Positions 1 to 11,893 of a DNA stretch of 64,000 nt are shown here, piece after piece (within the stretch, counting starts at the first letter, position 1; each line of letters opens with the position of its first letter). Under the pieces are notes generated by a model. The model was given only the letters and a program-made list of their open reading frames with translations. It was not told where the DNA came from and searched no databases. Source of the DNA: Astrocystis sublimbata (lineage: Eukaryota > Ascomycota > Sordariomycetes > Xylariales > Xylariaceae). The position numbers and the translations under genes were made by a program. Location of the stretch: NCBI GenBank assembly GCA_022453515.1, contig JAJNNY010000060.1, positions 1 to 64,000 on the forward strand, given 5' to 3'.

Positions 1-423
1 GTATGTTGCATACTCGTACTACTCTTGACATTCCTCAATGTACCCAATTAACACAGACACACCCAACCAGGCTGCATACCATCTCGTCCTTCGGACCTGA
101 CCCTGACAATGCCGCCGTTTTCCACTCGGACACCGGCTGCGCCTCGTCCGATACGTTCACCATTTTCAACCCCGGCAGCGTAAGTCCAGTCTTGGCAATC
201 TCTCGAAACAGATCGTAGTTACTGACACAGAAGATACTAGGACGACCTGGGGTCTCTTGGCTGGAACGACCGCATTGGCAGCTTCATTGTCCGTCAGCTG
301 CCGAACACGGCGTGCATCGCCAACGTCGACAATACTCGGTACCCGGGCGTTAACTGCCAGAGGTGCTGCAACGGCTGTGACCGAAGCGGCACGGATTGCT
401 GCCCCGACGGTTTTATTTGCTAA
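1..423 (+). CDS. Secreted Cys-rich beta/gamma-crystallin-like protein (3' part only)
   Basis: Only the 3' part of the gene lies in the window. The first 70 bases look like an intron, with GTATGT at base 1 and CAACCAG at base 70. Coding exon 71-179 is followed by intron 180-240 (GTAAGT...CTAG) and last exon 241-423 ending in TAA, all in one frame. The last exon reads LGSLGWNDRIGSFIV, which matches the Greek-key motif of beta/gamma-crystallin folds (W-N-D-x-I-x-S). After it comes a Cys-dense tail with CC, CC and CNGC arrangements. Such small proteins are usually secreted in fungi, but the signal peptide would lie outside the window. The fold assignment rests on one motif and the function is unknown. 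Confidence 0.55.
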
Positions 424-1304
424 GCATGAAGGCACTGTGATCGGGTACTCCATACATTGCGTGCGTTTGGCTTCTCCATGCACTGCGGTCTGTGGAAATA
501 TTGGATTGGGACCAGGTTACGGATGGCAAGTGAAAGGGGCATATTAGTTAGAGAACTCGACGGCCATGGCTCCATCTTAGACATTCATTTGCGGAAATAC
601 ACAAGATATACACTGAGAACGAGGTGTAAAAAGGTAACTGTGCTTAATGGTCGCTTTTGAATTTTCCATGTGTCGCGTCTTCAACTATTAGAGGTTCCTT
701 GCACGTTGGCCCTGGTCACGCTGTGTTGGATGTTTTGGGTCGAGCTGGTGAATATCCTAAGAATCAAACGTTTGCTTAAGCTTCCTCAAAGAACCTAACT
801 TCTGCTTATTACCCAGAAGCCACGTTCCCGAACAACTTGCCAATTATTCCAAGTTCGATACCTATAGATGTGTTTGACAAGGGCGTTTGAGAGCCCCATT
901 AGTCTAGTTTCGTCTGTCGATTCACACTTGATAATCATGGCACTTTCGAATTTAGCAAGCTAGTTGCCTACCAATTATTTGTTAAAACATCATAAACCAC
1001 CCGAGCATTTTCCGGAGGTAGCATTCTTACTGTGACCCTTTTCTACTGGCGCCACAGGAACTTGAAAGTGCCACACTGGCTTGGAATATATTAAGAACAG
1101 CCCACAAGTACTCCAAAGTTTTGACCGCGGTCGACCATACTGTCCTACAATGATAAGTGCTCGATCGCTATGTCATTTTTATTTCCTTTAGCTACCCTAC
1201 ATGATCCCAAGCATTAGAGCTAGCAGCCATTCCAGCCAGTAGTCCGTCTTTAACTGCACAATATCTAACCCCTAACCCCTTTCCCCCCTCCTCGGAATCC
1301 ACAT
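424..1304. other. Gene-free stretch
   Basis: Lies between two 3' ends. I see no splice-consistent coding sequence. A telomere-like 15-mer TAACCCCTAACCCCT sits at 1266-1280, just downstream of the metalloprotease stop codon. Confidence 0.6.
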
Positions 1305-2451
1305 CTACTGAGGAGCTTGCGCCATGCCGGTGGTCCAGTCAAAGTTCCGCATCCCTTTTGTTGCAGTGCAGACTATACGCAAAGTGATTGGTTAGTTACC
1401 TAGATTTCTTTTCGTTACGATTGGGAGTGAAGCGTACCCATTGCAAACAACGCGAATGTGTCAGCATTTGTCTCAGGCACGATGCCGTTGCCTTTAGGGG
1501 GCATGCCGTTGGCGACGTCAACAACGCCCCCATAGCCGTATCCTCCGTCTGTGCAGTGGAGAATGATCAGCCTGCGCGTTCATGTCGCCATCACCTACCG
1601 CCGCCTTGAAAAGACTTACCGTCGATAGCCTCGCTGGAGGCGTGCATTAACTCGTGCAGTACCACCATTCCTTGGTTTAACCGACGGTCAAGGATGCTCG
1701 TGGCTACGGGTGTCGTGATGTCTGACAAGGGCGGGAGACTGAAAAACGAAGGACAAAGCATGATGTGAGTGCCCGATCGAAAGGCGCCGTTAGCGCCGTA
1801 GTCCGGGTCTTGATCTCCCTTCGAGCCGAATCTGCCGCTTCGGATAACGGTTGTGACAGCCCTAGGGACTGGACGTGAGATTTGCTTTCTTTAGATATGG
1901 AGGGGTCCTGATGACGACGTACGTGGTTCTGCCGCTGCAGTCTGAGCGTGTATCGAATAAGTCCAGATTGGACTTCCGAGCATTCAGGTTGAGTTTCCAA
2001 TTCACTGCACAGTGGAAGATAAGAACGCTGGGAAGGACGTTCTCGGTCGCGATGCCATTGAACTGGTCTGCCCCAGAAGCAGTCAGCAAAGCCCGCATGC
2101 CTTTCTTGAAAGGACAACATGTCGCATTGGAATTTTACCAGCTATGGCCTGTGTAGAAGACCGCCGCCCAGTACCGTCAGTGAACACCTTATCGAAGAAA
2201 CGTGTGATCTGACGCGCTCGATTCGGTCCACCCAGCCGAAGCTGGTCACGGGCTTCCCCTGCAAGGTTCAGAGCATCGTGGTAGGCTTGTATGATTTTGC
2301 CATTGTCTTCGACCGGACAGTCGGTAAGAAGTGGTGAGTCAGTCAGGCCTGGCCCCAGGAGCGCAAAATACTGATTATTGATAAAAGTCGTTCCCTGCAC
2401 ACAAGACCACAGAGCGCCGAGGAAAACACAGAAGTGAATGAGTCTCGCCAT
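1305..2451 (-). CDS. Secreted M35-like zinc metalloendopeptidase
   Basis: Five exons on the minus strand: 2451-2175, 2100-1923, 1861-1620, 1548-1438 and 1372-1305. They join in phase to give 291 aa. The N-terminus is a clear signal peptide (MARLIHFCVFLGALW...). HELMH at about residues 221-225 is the zinc-binding HExxH motif. About 35 residues later NADTFALFA carries the Asp expected as third zinc ligand in the M35 aspzincin or peptidyl-Lys endopeptidase group. Paired cysteines fit a secreted protease. The gene diverges from the GH55 gene and shares a 739-bp upstream region with it. The start at 2451 puts the hydrophobic core next to the Met; another Met lies four codons upstream. Substrate specificity cannot be read from the sequence. 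Confidence 0.85.
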
Positions 2452-3190
2452 GTTTGACCTCATTCTGTTTGCCAGACCTGGATTGCCTCTGGAACAACAG
2501 CATGCGTCGTCAAGTGGGGGGTTTTATCAACGGGCCAAGGCAGGACATGTCTTCTGCCAGAGCACACTGTCACGGACTAGCTTCGGAGCGCCTTTTGTGG
2601 TGTGCGCCGGCTTACACGATGCAGGTAAGTTATTGCGTGTCATGGAACGTAGGTAAGCAAGGCTACTCGGGCAGAGGGACTATTTGACTGAATCCTGCCT
2701 AATCTGGAAAACAAAAGCTTCGGACTTTAGGAGATATACCGTCGGGTGTCGAATCCCAGTCTTCAGACCTGCAAACCAACCTTATTTCCAAGCGAACGAT
2801 AACATTTGCTGGTTCGGGAACACCACGTGTGGCAGCTACGGGGTTCGCTGCATGTCAGATAATTAGTCAGCAAGTGTTGTCACTGTTGTGGTCATGCTCG
2901 GTCAGCCTCGCTATTAACCCGGAGCAGTCTTTTCGGCGTGTTGCCATATTGAAACGTTATTACCACTCGCGGTTTATCACCACCCGCGGTAATAGCGGTT
3001 ATGTTCTGCCGCGACACGGCGTCATTTCCAATAACAGCGGTAAGGAGTGGATTCACACCTTTTTTTGGTCCATGTGTGTGCTGAAACGTGACCTGCTCAC
3101 CCCTCGAGGCATTGGTACATAGATGGCGGCTTCAGCGCATGTCGGACCTTTTCATGACATCCGCAGTCATCCAAGAAACCAGTCAAGGCC
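2452..3190. promoter_or_regulatory. Divergent promoter region of metalloprotease and GH55 genes
   Basis: This 739-bp region separates two divergently transcribed secreted-enzyme genes. It holds four GCGGTWA-like words within 76 bp (2969-2976, 2986-2993, 2995-3002, 3037-3044), the kind of CGG-centred cluster bound by fungal Zn2Cys6 regulators. Binding is inferred only. No coding exon is supported here. Confidence 0.4.
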
Positions 3191-6100
3191 ATGTTCAAGA
3201 TGTGGTCCCTTTACCTGGGCGTCGTGGCAGGTCTAATGGTGCAATACGCAACTGGAGTGACTTTTATCAACTCAACTACACTTCTTAACTCAACCACGCT
3301 GCTCAATGGCACTGTTGGACCACCCATCCCACCCCCCGCGTACATGATGGATAACACCGGCAATCGCCATGGTCATGCTCCGGATCGTTACAATCCATCA
3401 CTTGAGGAGCCGACAGCCATGTCGGAGTTGAAGACCATCGAGAGCTCTCATTTGGTGAACAGGCAGACGACTCGGTACTGGCTGGCCAACATGGTGCACG
3501 GACAGGCATGGCTCATGCATCCTATATTCTACGAGAGCCTGAAATGTGTATGCTAACCTGAGACGGCAGTCCCCGTTTGCTCCGTCTGGGTACCCGATCT
3601 GGCGGAACGTGATGGACTTCGGAGCCAAGGGTGACGGCGTTACGGATGGTACGCATCCACCTTGTCTTTGACCACGCCCACGGGGTTTGTACTGACACGA
3701 GGCCGCTGACTAGATACGGCCGCCATCAATGCTGCCATCTTGGCCGGCGGCCGCTGTGGCCTGGGCTGTGGCTCCACGACCGTTCTGGGCGCCATCGTCT
3801 ACTTTCCCGCCGGCACCTACATGGTCTCAAAGCCGCTGATCCAGTATTACTACACACAATTCATCGGAGACCCGACAGCAAGTCCGTTGCCTACTATCAA
3901 GGGAATGGCCACCTTTGCCGGGATAGCGCTGATCGATACCGACGTGTATATTCCCGGCGGCAACGGCTCCGAGTGGTATGTCAACCAGAACCAATTCTAC
4001 CGCCAAATTCGGAATCTCGCCATTGATTTGACCGAGATGCCCAACGAGAACCAATCGGGCGATCAAACGTTTGTCCCGACAGGAATCCACTGGCAGGTCG
4101 CGCAGTCAACGTCGATCCAGAATGTCAACATCAAGATGCCACAGGGCGGCGGTACCACAGCCGTGGGTATCTTCACCGAGAACGGATCCGGGGGGTTCAT
4201 GTCTGACATCACCTTTTTCGGTGGAAACATTGGTATGCGTGTTGGCAGCCAGCAGTTCACAGCCCGTGGCCTCACCTTCACCTCGCAATCTACTGCCGTC
4301 TCTATGATCTGGGACTGGGGCTGGACTTGGCAGAACATCGTTGTTAACTCGGCCTTCATTGCCTTTGACTGTACAGCCTTCGGTGGCCCCGTCAACGGAG
4401 CTCAGATACAGGGAACGGGCAGTTTGACAGTGCTGGACTCTCACTTTAGCTCGGTCCCGTTCGCCATCACAGTCGGGCCCACCATTCAGCCTGCCATTAC
4501 CATCGACAACCTACTGGTGGACGGCAACACGCCTTCCATCGTGTTGGTTAGCGGCGGTGCGACCATCCTGCCAGGAACGACCGGTGCCCCTCTGACCATC
4601 AATTCGTGGGCCTCAGGTCGGCGCTACACGGACTCGGCCGCCGGCACGGGTATCAGCACGTCTGATTTCCTCACCCCCGTGCCCAACAAGCCGTCTTCCA
4701 TGCTCTCATCCTCCGGGCAGTGGTTCACGCGCTCCAAACCGCAGTACGAGACACTAACAGCAGGCGATATCGTCAGCGTCGCCACGTTTGGGGCCGTGGG
4801 AGACGGCGTGACCGACTCCACCACTGCTCTCAATAACGCCTTCACCTTTGGCGCGGCGCGAAATCAAGTCGTCTTCATCCCGGCGGGCGTGTACATGGTC
4901 TCTAGCACCATCGTCATGCCCATGGGCACGCGCGTCGTGGGCGAGCTGTGGTCGCAGATCATGGCCTTTGGCGATAACTTCAACAACCCCAACAGCCCGC
5001 TGCCCATGGTGCAAGTGGGCAATGTCGGCGACGTCGGAAACATCGAGATCTCGGACATTCTCTTCACAGTGCAAGCTCCGGCCGCTGGCACGCTGCTGGT
5101 TCAGTGGAATGTCAAGGCATCCAGCCCGGGCAGCGCCGGCATGTGGGACTCACACGTACGCGTGGGCGGTGCCGTTGGCTCCAACATGCAAGTCGGCCAA
5201 TGCCCGGCCGGAGATGGCTATTCGAGTGCCTGCGCGGGGGCGTCGATGCTGATGCATGTGCTTCCCACTGCCTCAGGCTACTTTGAGAATACCTGGTTCT
5301 GGGTGGCTGACCACGATCTCGACATCCCGGACCAGTCTCAGATCAATGTCTTCTCGGCGCGAGGCATCTTGGTCGAGTCGCGGGGCCCGACATGGTTCTG
5401 GGGCAGCGCTTCGGAGCATTCGGCCCTCTATCAATACCAACTGGCCAACGCCTCCAACATCTTCCTGGGCCACATGCAGACCGAGTCGCCATATTACCAG
5501 CCGACCCCGGATGCGCTGGACCACTTCACCTCGGCCGGCGTGTTCGAGAGCGATCCGACCTTTTCTGATTGTTTCGGGAACGAGCAATGTCTCTCGTCTT
5601 GGGCGCTAATCATGTCAAGAGTACAAGATATTTTCATCTACGGCGCTGGATTCTACAGCTTTTTCTCGAGCTACTCGCAGGCCTGTCTTCTCGGAGAGGA
5701 GTGCCAGCAGCGGCTGATCCAGACGGACTTCTCGCAGGGCATCTGGCTGTACAGTCTTTTCACAAAGGGCGCCACCGAATCTGTCTCTCCCCTCGGCGGC
5801 ATCGCTCCGGTCGAGCAGGCGGATAACAAGAACGGCTTCTTGACCGCCATCAGCGCATGGCTGCCGCTGGCATTGACGGGCGCCAATATCGGCGGCATCA
5901 CGGTGCCTAGCGACAATCCCACGCCCGATAACCTGCCACCAATCTCCAACGTCAACCTGACCAACGCGTGCGGCACCATCACGTGCGGCCAGACACTTAC
6001 GCTCTCGGCCAGATGCGCCAGTGCCATTGCCGCACTGCCCACGTCGGGCGCAAACAACAACCCGCCAGGTCCTGCCGACTGCGGCGAGACATGCGACATC

Positions 6101-7072
6101 TTTCGCCTTCTCACGGGCACGTGCTGCGGCACCGGTGGCTCCGCCTGCTTCGGCATCGAGCTTCCTCCTGGCGGCGGGATTCCGGCACCCTTCCCCATCA
6201 CATCGGGCTTCCCGCCGCCGCCAGGCGTCACCATCACCGCCTCGGGCTTCGACACGGCGGGCAATCCGACCACTACCACGTACGACTCTGATCACACCCC
6301 TATCGTGCCCATTCTCCTGCCCCCGGGGCCCGTCCCTATCCCTCCCCTGGGGCCCCCGCTCCTCGTCCCGCCCCCTGGCGAGCTCCCCGATGACCCATCC
6401 TACTTCCTCATCATCGTGGACGAGTTCGACAACGACCCGTCGGACTGGGGCGACAGCGACCCGGCTCTCGGCAACCCGTCCGGCACAGAGCCCTCCGGGC
6501 CCAGTAGCACCACCACGACGCCCGTCACGAGCCCCACGGGCGGTGACCCGAACCCGACGCCCGCCTCCACCGTCGTCATCGAACCCACTGGCACGACCGT
6601 CAACTGCGTCTCGCCCTCCCCGACCCCCGGCGGCACGTCCATGCTGTCGTGCCTCGATATCGCCGTCGGCCCGGGCGCCGTGACCCCGTCCATGAATTAC
6701 TGCACCAACGCCAACTGCATCTCGTCGGGCAGCGGCTACTGCTACGCGGACCCGTCCGACGGCGGGAGGTGCGCCGTGGACCAGTCCAAGAACCAGGGCA
6801 ACGGATACCTGAAGGTCGACAGCTGGTGCGTGCTGGCGGCGGCCGACGGCTGCGCCTTCGTCGTGTCGCTCAAGGGGTCGGGCTTCGGCGGGACCTTCCC
6901 GGATAGCGTATGCGTGATGGGCGCCGAGATCTCGCAGTTTGTGAGGACGGCGGCGAACCAGTGTGGGAACGGCGGGGCGACGGATGCCTTGGCGCTGCAG
7001 TCGAGTCCGGACACGATTGGCACAACCTGGTGTTTGGCGGACTCGAGTAATTCGGGCGTATGTGGTTCTTGA
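3191..7072 (+). CDS. Secreted GH55-type beta-1,3-glucanase with long C-terminal extension
   Basis: Three exons, 3191-3505, 3570-3648 and 3714-7072, give 1250 aa. Residues 1-23 form a signal peptide. Two pectate-lyase-like beta-helix starts are present, DFGAKGDGVTD near residue 121 and ATFGAVGDGVTD near 488. This duplicated architecture is diagnostic of GH55 exo/endo-beta-1,3-glucanases. WGSASEH near residue 693 fits the conserved active-site stretch of helix two. GH55 proteins are usually about 750-800 aa; here about 450 more follow, comprising a Pro/Gly/Thr-rich linker (about 950-1100) and a Cys-containing tail. Intron 1 (3506-3569) appears to use a GC donor (CAG|GCATGG) with a perfect TGCTAAC branch site. 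A GT donor at 3494 is also in phase but would delete four residues. Expected to act on beta-1,3-glucan outside the cell. Confidence 0.9.
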
Positions 7073-8541
7073 AGGGGACGTTGGATTCCCTGTACTTTGG
7101 CATTCAATTCTTGGCAATTGATAGTTGTTAGATGGTCTTGGGGGGTGGGAGGGTGCACTCGCGAGTCCGCAGGGGTGCTTGTTCAGCGCTTGTGTCAAGT
7201 GTCAAGGTAGCATGAGCCTTGTAGGGACCCAGGGGCTCCCTACAAGGGGCTATTCGGCTGTCATATTCGTGTATATAAGGACTGGGTCATTCCCATGTCT
7301 TAGGAGAGTCCAGGAATCAATAAAATTAACAACTGACCCCTACTGTCCTACTCAGCTACATAACTACTGCTAGAATTCTTTACTCTGGAGCTAAACCATA
7401 TGAAAGATTGTGGCCAGTTGAGCAGCACAGTAGCAAGACGGGTCGAGCTCTCGAGACGATCCTTAATAACTCTAGCTATTAACTCATAGTAAATTCCAGC
7501 TCCAGCTCTAGCGTTCATTTGTGTTTGAGTCTGCAGCACAAACTAGCCAACTCATAAGCTACTCTTAACTCCCCTGGAGTTTTCTTCGCTGAGCGGAACA
7601 TCCAGATCTTGCCGTCACTCATCTCTGTGATTCCTTTGAAGAGCTCGTGGAACAGTCCAGTCGAGGAATCGGGGAGCAAGAAACGGAACACGAGTTACCG
7701 AGGCCGCAAAAGATCCGCCAGCCGTGGCAAAGACAGGTGGCGAGGCGCTTCATGCTAATCAGCATGAACATGGAGGTCAAGGGGCTTATATGTCTTGAAA
7801 CAAAACTTAGCTGTATAATGTCTTCGAACCCTAATACTCCGAGTATCATACGCATATAAACAGAATATATACTATTAGGTAGATTGCTAGGTCGCTGGGA
7901 CGTAACATTGTCCATGGTTACCGACAACTACATATTAAGTTTGGGGGCCTGTGATGCGTGTGTAACATGCTTGTCCAAGCTTGCCAGGAAAGCTCCCGCC
8001 AATTGAGTCGGAATACCGCGGATCTTGCATTTCGAGGTGGTAGATTTGTCTTAGTAAGAGCTTGTTTAGTGACCGGTGTAGAATAATCGTCATTCCTATT
8101 CGTCGTTAGTATTCTCCTACCGTAGTGGCACTGTGAATGTCGCATCGCATACCAGTAGTTCACGAAGGCTGGCCAATAGTTACTTTGACGTAACATACAA
8201 GGATGTTAAAAGATAAAGATGCCTTCCATAATTATTTATAGCCTTGGAGAAGCTTTTGGACTGATGCTGAAATACAGCCCGGCCCCCAAATGCGCCAAGC
8301 TTGTATTAAACAAATGTCAAATCACAGCTTCGAATCGTAGAATCGAGAAATTTATGATGCAATGATCTTCGTTTGATTTATTAATAGAAGCATCGTTACA
8401 TGATCGATGCGATACCCCAATATAGGTCTATGCTCGGGTATATTAAGGCTATTGTATATCATTCTATAATCCTTTGCATTTGCATCTTAGAACCAGGCCA
8501 GCGAAAGATTGTTCTCTTACTCTTTCATTTATAACGCCAAG
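7073..8541. other. Gene-free stretch, 1.5 kb
   Basis: Holds the 3' flank of the GH55 gene (AATAAAA at about 7319) and then sequence rich in CTA/TAG words, with only short ORFs that lack splice partners or codon bias. GTATATAAG at about 7270 looks like a TATA box, but no gene follows it. Confidence 0.5.
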
Positions 8542-10760
8542 ATGGCCGAGCTTGTTAGTCTCGTTGGAGGACCTGGAGTCCTTATCACCTTGATATTGAA
8601 GCTAAGCTCCGGCCTCCTCACGCTTAAAAACATAATTGCCGACATTAAAGAAGGCCCCGGCGAGCTTTCAATTCTTTTACGGGAAGTCGAGATCCTAGAA
8701 CCAACTCTAGAGACGATGAGAAGGGAAATCAACAGCAACAACCAGCCTTTGCTCAAATGGGACGGTGCCCCGGCCCTCCTCAGCATAGATTATTGCGAGA
8801 AAGCTATACTCGAGCTACACACTGTTATAGGAGATGTGGGACAGCAGTTGAAATCACCTCGGAAGTTCACCAGACGGAGAGCGTCAATAAAGACTTGGAT
8901 ACGAAAGGGTCAGCTGGATAGGTGTCGAATGCGCCTTCAATCTACAGCTATGCTGTTAGGACTGACCCATCAATGCTACGTAGTGTAAGTCCCAATACTG
9001 TTGATTTTGTGAGCAGATAGTTGCTGACAAACCGACAAGCGCTCTGCTGAAGATCCAGCCAACCCTACTAACTGAACGTCTCTCTCACCTTGGTCATCTT
9101 TCTAGACCATCGAGTACCACCCATGCACAGATCTCTACGCCATCCCATCCTGCCGATCTTACCGTAGTGAGGTGTCAACCTCAACCTGCAGCCTCCACGC
9201 CCAACAACAGGGCATTTCCCAAGCAACCAGCAAAGTTTACATGTGTGTGGAATATACTTCCTTTCGGATCGGTTGCTTGGAGAAGCTGTGTGGGCGAGGA
9301 GACTGATAAGAAAACTTGTTTGGGTATTCTATCACACATCATTTCATTATTGCCTTTGAACGCTGCTAACCAGATTCTTTAGATTTCGCTGCCAGATTGC
9401 AATTACACTACTGGCTTGCAAGCCGCCTGTGGGAAATACAAGCTTCACGAGCTCAATCTGGCTGGACTATCAAACTACATAGCCATCTCACGAGACCAGA
9501 CTCCGCTGCTATTTTCAAGTATGCCCGGAAGGGAGATGTCACTGGCGTCTCGAAGCTCCTCGGCCTGGGTGAGGCAAGTCTCCAAGATCATATTACCAGC
9601 GGTCAAAGTCTATTGCATGTAAGTATTGGTGCGAGAAGGTCCCAGACAGCTTGAAACAGTCCGTCTGTTAACACGCATACTCCCAGATTGCTGCAGCATA
9701 CGGTCATTTGGACCTCTATAAGTTCTTGCTGCCACATGGCTTTGATCCATGGGAGATGGATTATGAATCCCATATGAATCCCGCCGAGACGGCCATCGTA
9801 TGCGGCCTGCGACGTGGCATGGACGCTATCGCAATGTATAACTTCTTTGTTGCGAGCGATACTTACTTCAATTGCTTAACCTTGACCTCTGACGTTGAGT
9901 CATATTGGTATGAGTGCATGCAGGTCTTTACACCTCGCCCTTCTTTTAGTCTTGTGATCGGGAGTGTGGTCCCTGGGTTTTACGAGCTCGAGCTTGAGGA
10001 TCGGATCAAGTATGGCGCTTCAGCTTTTGCTGATCTTCATGCTGATAATGTACGTGTCCTTTTTGATGCGAGCTACGCTATCCGTGATCAAGATATCACA
10101 AGACTCCAGGAGAGGGGAATCTGTTTCCTGAGCATTGTGGCCTTCCACTACGGGTCGCTCGTTGTAAGCCGGCCCACACCTGTAGCGGGTGAGTGGCGCC
10201 AGCTAGCACGAGAGACGATAGGTATGACGGAAGACCTTTGTTACCAAGGATGTAATCTGGATGCGACCTTTCAATCGCGATTGTTCATGAATAAGGGTTT
10301 CAAAGCGAATCCGGTCTTGGAGTTTTTCCAGCACAACCCACCCATGACCCCTCTCCTTACGGCGCTCTCCTTTTTCCGCTTCAACACACAGGAACGAGTA
10401 CCCGTGGCATGTTTCAGAGACTTGAGAAAAATGATGACAACCACTCTCACCTGGTGGCTAGAAGACCTGAAGGCCTGTGGGGTCGATTTGATAGAGTACG
10501 GTCGCAAAGAGAGACGCAAGCTTCTTCGGAGCAACAAACTCAGGCACGCTTGGTATCAATGCAACTGCACCCGGAGTCAGGGGTCAAGCCACGAAAGCGA
10601 GAATGAGGATACGGCGCGCCTGGTGGACCTTGTATACGGCGCGGACCCATGGACTTGGAAGTTGGATTTAGACATGGAGCCCGAGAGATTTGTGGGTGGT
10701 TTTTGGGATCTAGTCGACAATGTGCCTCTTCATATCCCTGGAAGTTGGCCAACTTTATAA
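8542..10760 (+). CDS. HeLo-like/STAND N-terminal domain fused to ankyrin region
   Basis: Four exons, 8542-8984, 9040-9323, 9383-9618 and 9687-10760, join in phase to 678 aa. Residues 1 to about 145 begin MAELVSLVGGPGVLI and continue with amphipathic helices. This is the pattern of the fungal N-terminal domain of STAND/NLR-like proteins (Helo_like_N group). An ankyrin unit follows at about 275-335 (ARKGDVTGVSKLLGLG, then LLHIAAAYGHLDLYKFLLPHG). The remaining 340 residues form a globular C-terminal region that I cannot assign. No Walker A P-loop or NACHT signature is visible between the two parts, so this is not a complete NLR. It has no signal peptide and is presumably cytosolic. A role in cell recognition or innate-like signalling is only an inference from the N-terminal domain. 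Confidence 0.75.
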
Positions 10761-11035
10761 ACAGGGCAAAGATATACCAACGAAAAGCTTTGTCCAATAT
10801 TAATTAAGACAACATGACTCTTCGATGGAAACGAGACAGTTCGTAAAGCCGGCAATGATTCTAAGCTAAGATGACCATATCACATTAAACAAGCGCGTTT
10901 GAAGAAATCAGTCCGTGATCTAATCAAGTAACTAGATGTGTCTGGAATGATTGTATTTCTATATCTTTCCCTTGCTCACAAGTTGCTTGCATCCAAACGT
11001 GGACATACGCTTGTGTATGATTTCTCTCTCATCCC

Positions 11036-11893
11036 TTAAGAAAATTGTGAGAAAAAGTCCCATGAATTCTGAGGCGCAAACGGCGTGCTCGAGCCTCCGT
11101 TCACTTGAGAGGGGTTATGGTCCCCGTTATGTATCACCCAGGTGACGGGATATCCCTCCTTGCAACCCTTGTACTCGGTCTTGACAGATTGAGCCCCGTT
11201 GGGCTGAGGTTCTGAGACTGCCTGGCAGCCGTTGTTCTTGACGAACTTGTCGCGCAGCTGACGACCCATGGCAACATTGAGGACCGAATCCGAAGTGCCG
11301 TGCTGGCCATAGTACGCAACAGGGTCATTCCCTCCGGTACAGCCACTAAGCGGTGCTCCTGACAGGACAGCGACGGCGCGAAGCATACTGGCGCGAGTGC
11401 AGGCGAGCGCATAGGACATGGCACCGCCGTAGCTGAAGCCAGTCGAGAATCGAAGGTTGGTGTCGATGCAAAGGTCCGCTTCCACGGCCTTCACCATTTG
11501 GTCGAAGAAGGTGACGTCCTCGCCGCCCTGGTTGCCCCAGCCAGCATTGAGTCCGTCGGGTACCACAAAGATTGCGCTGTTGTTGGCGATGGCCTCGAGG
11601 CCGTAGTATGGGAGAGCCCCGCCTTGATTTATGTTCTCGCCATTGACGATCTTTTGTGCACTACCGCCGAGTTGGTGCCAAGTGAATACAAGACGGTAAG
11701 GGTGGCTGTTGTCGTAGTTGGACGGGATCTTCATGATGTAGTTTCTGTTCTTGCCGTTGACATTCATCGAGTATTGCTGGCTTTTCATTGTCGGGGTCTT
11801 GCCGCAGCCAGCCGAGCTTGCGGCAAAGACACCCTGCAACGAAGCCAGGACAATGCACACGGCGGCCACGAGGAACTTTGTCTGAGCTGCCAT
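11036..11893 (-). CDS. Secreted CE1-type feruloyl esterase
   Basis: A single exon of 285 aa. The ATG at 11893 begins a signal peptide (MAAQTKFLVAAVCIVLASL, ending near AFA/AAS). The protein matches the fungal feruloyl esterase and polyhydroxybutyrate-depolymerase-like group of alpha/beta hydrolases. The nucleophile elbow is GFSYGG with Ser154, and the catalytic His is probably H259 in NGDHNP. Paired cysteines fit secretion. It has no CBM1. These enzymes release ferulic or p-coumaric acid ester-linked to arabinose in arabinoxylan. It diverges from the GH43-CBM6 gene, which acts on the same polymer. A TATAAG lies about 85 nt upstream of the ATG. Confidence 0.88.
   Translation of the reverse strand: MAAQTKFLVAAVCIVLASLQGVFAASSAGCGKTPTMKSQQYSMNVNGKNRNYIMKIPSNYDNSHPYRLVFTWHQLGGSAQKIVNGENINQGGALPYYGLEAIANNSAIFVVPDGLNAGWGNQGGEDVTFFDQMVKAVEADLCIDTNLRFSTGFSYGGAMSYALACTRASMLRAVAVLSGAPLSGCTGGNDPVAYYGQHGTSDSVLNVAMGRQLRDKFVKNNGCQAVSEPQPNGAQSVKTEYKGCKEGYPVTWVIHNGDHNPSQVNGGSSTPFAPQNSWDFFSQFS

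Noticed and set aside
2740..2775. tRNA T-arm-like sequence (TGTCGAATCCCAG)
   Set aside because: No matching acceptor, D-arm or anticodon stem could be built around it.
5615..7198. 527-codon ORF on the minus strand opposite the GH55 gene
   Set aside because: It is a GC-driven shadow of the GH55 coding strand, full of Arg and low-complexity stretches.
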